Below, piece by piece: positions 61,181 through 64,000 of a stretch of 64,000 bases of DNA. A program made the translations under genes and the position numbers. The stretch spans positions 166,501-230,500 of the forward strand of contig QVRM01005681.1 of the NCBI GenBank assembly GCA_003439945.1, written 5' to 3'. Each line of letters begins with the position of its first letter. The first letter of the stretch is position 1. This stretch comes from Dermanyssus gallinae. Its lineage: Eukaryota; Arthropoda; Arachnida; Mesostigmata; Dermanyssidae. Under the pieces are notes generated by a model that was not told the DNA's origin, did not search any database, and worked only from the letters and a program-made list of their open reading frames with translations.

Positions 61181-61578
61181 TGGTCACGTGCCTATCTATG
61201 ATCATGCGTAAGTATCAGTCGTTTGTGTCGGGAGGTCTTAACTAGACGAAATCCCGCTGGCTTGTTCATCCAAATTTCGTTTTTGTCCTCTTAGTTTGGA
61301 GTTTCTCTAGCGTCCGCAAACCTCCAAAGCCAGTTATGAACTATAGAACTGCATCTAATCCCGAACCTGTCCTCCTGGTGTTTACGTTAGTGGTCATTAG
61401 GGAGTGATTCGATAGACGCGCTTTCAAGGCATTTTATATTACGGATTCAATGCTTGCGAGTAAGCTACTACGCGTAGAGAGAACTCAACGGGAATAACAT
61501 GCTGAAGATTTAATAGTTTCTTGGATGGATCAGGCAGAGTCAACTCAATTCTAACATGTAATCCGCACATGGGATCCG

Positions 61579-61638
<60 letters not shown>

Positions 61639-61841
61639 CAGAGTAGATATAACATACGGTATTTTAGACTTTGCACCGTGTTACATAATCGTTTATCTAA
61701 ATTATAATAATGATTACAGTGACAAGAGTGTTCAATAATCTAGTTAGAGGTATATAATGTTATTGGTCGCCTGCGAGCAGTTTCTTTTTTAATATTTTAT
61801 CTAGATAAAAAGCCGATTCTTTAAAGAACTGACACCAAATC

Positions 61842-62094
61842 AGAGGATTGCACCAAGCAAGATGGCTTAGTGGCAAAGCCTTTGCCTTGCATTCGGGAGG
61901 CCTGAGTTCGAGACCCAGACCGGCCCCTCTTAAATTGGTTTGCATGGTTTCCAATTTAGACAAGGTAAATACCGGAGTGGATTAAAAATTAGCCATGACA
62001 TAAAAAACCGTACACGGGCATTAGCCCGTTATTATTATTATTATTAAACCGTACCCGGGCATTAGCAAAATCTAAAAAAAAATAGAGGATTGCA
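61842..62094 (+). mobile_element. SINE family 2 copy with 11-bp target-site duplication
   Basis: The body 61853-62083 has A-box GATGGCTTAGTGG, B-box GAGTTCGAGACCC, the shared AAATTGGTTTGCATGGTTTC and a (TTA)n segment at 62030-62046. The last part (ACCGTAC.CGGGCATTAGC) is present twice around that tract. Perfect AGAGGATTGCA repeats flank it at 61842-61852 and 62084-62094. Confidence 0.93.
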
Positions 62095-62099
62095 AAATG

Positions 62100-62800
62100 T
62101 ACTAACAGCGAAAGAAAGTTTTCCTGCATGTCTACCAGCATGATTCTTGTAATGTACAGCCTGCAAGTACGGATGAATCGGCAGGTATTTTTACTTATTT
62201 AAATTTCTTCACTTATCTTAGGTGTTTAGGCAATCTGACATAAGGTGCCAATCCCTATTACATAAGCTTTATTCTTATTTAGAATCCACTTATCAACCAC
62301 GTTTTTCAATGCAAAAATAAAGTGTTAATCTATCGTGAATATAAGACTGTAATATAGGAAAAAAATCCATTGATTGTTTTTTATCACCAGTAGGTATTAT
62401 TAGTTTATGCACATATTTTTGCTGACGTATATAATTTCAGTCCTTTTTATTTAAATGCCAGAGTGTGGGCGCAAATACACAAACATGTGCATTCTTAGAC
62501 GGACCCGTTCAATAAAATGCCTAGTTGTCGTAATACATTATTAGACTTACTTAGGTTGTGTATTGGTAAAAGGTTGCAAAATAATTATAGACAGACGTAT
62601 ATTATACTTAAGTGCATAAATTGATTGATATATATTCGCTTGTATACCTAATAATACTTGACACCTTGTTACATCAGGGGCGCTTAGAGCGGTAGCATAT
62701 ACATAACCTACGCATCCATATAATCAATGTGTGCTCCAACACCTACTGGGTATTTGCCTTTCATTGGGATAACCTCTGCTATATGATATCGACATGATTC
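62100..62800. other. AT-rich unique sequence
   Basis: No gene or repeat was recognised here on either strand. Confidence 0.4.
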
Positions 62801-63329
62801 TTTCTAACATTTGGTCCTAAAGCTAGGGCCTCCGACAGGTCTATATTTCTGCCCCCAAAGGCTGTATTTTCTTTTACAATATGTTCAATTGACCCATTCC
62901 CCAACCCACAAGCTCGACATTCTGTACTACCCCCTCCCTATATTTAGCTCGTTGTATTCTTATATATCTTATATAAGTTCGTTGTTATTTACCCGCTCTT
63001 GAATTATTGGATACCCATTCTACCCGGCCCCCTTTCCGCTTGTCCCTTCCATATATACCTGCTAAACTTGACCTGGAACCCTTTACCAATTTCCATTTGC
63101 CTGTACATGACTTTTTACTCTCAATTTCACCCTTGTCTCCGACACCCTTCATCTTGCCCATTGCTGACTTTTGTACCCAATCTCCATACTGCGAACTCTA
63201 CTCTCCATTTCCGCTTCGTTTTGACCCTTAGTGCCGTCTTCACCAGCTGTATCTATTTGTATAAAATTAAATGTAAATTTATTCTAGTAAGCTCATCATA
63301 TTCTCTCAAACCTTCGTTCAATATATTTT

Positions 63330-63730
63330 AATACATTTTGTTGTGTCTATCATATCATATGCTTTTTAAAATCTAAAATCCCTTCCACATAGCTTTATTC
63401 CCGAAAGCATGCTTTATCTAGCCTATTCCCTTCCCTAAAGTCTTTTTTTTTCATTTGTTTCTAGAATACTCTATACTCCACTCTTAAATGCCTGCATAAA
63501 TATTCGATATGTTATAGGTGTAATTGTGATTGGTCGTCTATTTTGTAAAGTGTCATTATCTACCCCCTTCTTGGGAAGAAGAGAAACCCTTTCCTCGCGC
63601 CAACTCTCTAGGGGTCTGCCCTCTCTAACTGCTTTATTGTGTATATTCTGTCCTGCTCCTCAATTCTTGTTTTGACCTAGTCTAACTGTTTTCCTCGCTG
63701 TTTGTTCCTTGAGAGCCCACAGAACCCTGT
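63330..63730 (-). mobile_element. Degenerate LINE reverse transcriptase
   Basis: The minus strand reads EERVSLLPKKGVDNDTLQN, then RRPITITPITYRIFMQAF, and further on a Lys-Ala-Tyr-Asp (KAYDMI) block after a stop. This is the usual order of RT fingers and first palm motif of L1/CR1-like elements. Several in-frame stops lie between them. The element may continue down to about 62800 in decayed form (pyrimidine-rich plus strand) and looks unrelated to the other LINEs here. Confidence 0.7.
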
Positions 63731-63780
63731 TAAATTCCTTCTCGTTTGCATTCTATTGCATTTGTATTATATTAAGCTTA

Positions 63781-63783
<3 letters not shown>

Positions 63784-63825
<42 letters not shown>
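63784..63825. repeat. (TA)n tract
   Basis: A 42-bp TA run about 55 bp beyond the 5' side of the minus-strand LINE RT fragment. Confidence 0.95.
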
Positions 63826-63827
<2 letters not shown>

Positions 63828-64000
63828 TTTTATTTGTGTGAAAGCTCACGAGTATGAACGTTTATATACATATATATTCATTGATCTCCTTTATTGGCGC
63901 CTGCTATTCAATCTGATCGCTTAGTTAACACGTTTCACTGCTGCTCAACAATTAACATCGGTACGGTATTTTGCACCACGTATGGCTTGCGTAGGCAGCA

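Overview
This is a metazoan nuclear window, most likely arthropod; a mite-like chelicerate is possible, but the sequence does not fix the lineage. The evidence is spliced genes with GT..AG introns, tRNA-derived SINEs, several LINE and Tc1/mariner remnants, and dozens of (TA)n and trinucleotide microsatellites. There are no bacterial-style operons. Only two genes can be supported with any confidence.

Layout: 0.2-5.1 kb holds the 3' half of a plus-strand gene. Its product has a Cys-rich SWIM-type zinc finger followed by an acidic/Gln-rich tail, and it is spliced in at least five exons. It converges on the best gene in the window, the minus-strand orthologue of ARFRP1 (Arl3p-type ARF-related Golgi GTPase). 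ARFRP1 is complete in four coding exons (11368 down to 6549, 198 aa). Its introns carry an antisense LINE 3' end, a dead mariner and three SINE pieces. From 11.4 to 20.9 kb there is AT-rich DNA with two LTR-like direct repeats (13.15 and 14.59 kb), SINEs and tandem duplications.

From 20.9 to about 61 kb the window alternates between two textures. One is GC-richer DNA saturated with CAA/CAG/GTT/ATC microsatellites (20.9-27.4, 31.7-34.7, 36.4-47, 49.4-50.0 and 56.7-60.5 kb), in which no conserved protein exon could be recognised. The other is AT-rich, transposon-dense DNA (27.4-31.1, 34.8-36.3, 47.3-49.3 and 50-56.6 kb). The second class contains a head-to-tail series of three LINE 3' ends with (TTA)n tails, RT fragments of at least two LINE types, two different Tc1/mariner-superfamily fragments, and a 632-bp TIR element sitting inside a (TA)n tract. 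A 0.5-kb fold-back inverted repeat lies at 41.2-41.7 kb, in the GC-richer part. 61-64 kb is again AT-rich, with a SINE carrying a clean target-site duplication and a degenerate LINE reverse transcriptase.

The two genes show no functional link. ARFRP1 is a housekeeping membrane-traffic gene. The SWIM gene resembles a transposase-derived or domesticated family, judged from the motif only. No convincing new biological system was found. The most interesting structures are the serial LINE insertion at self-similar tails, the fold-back element, the LTR-like pair, and the repeat-saturated mosaic.
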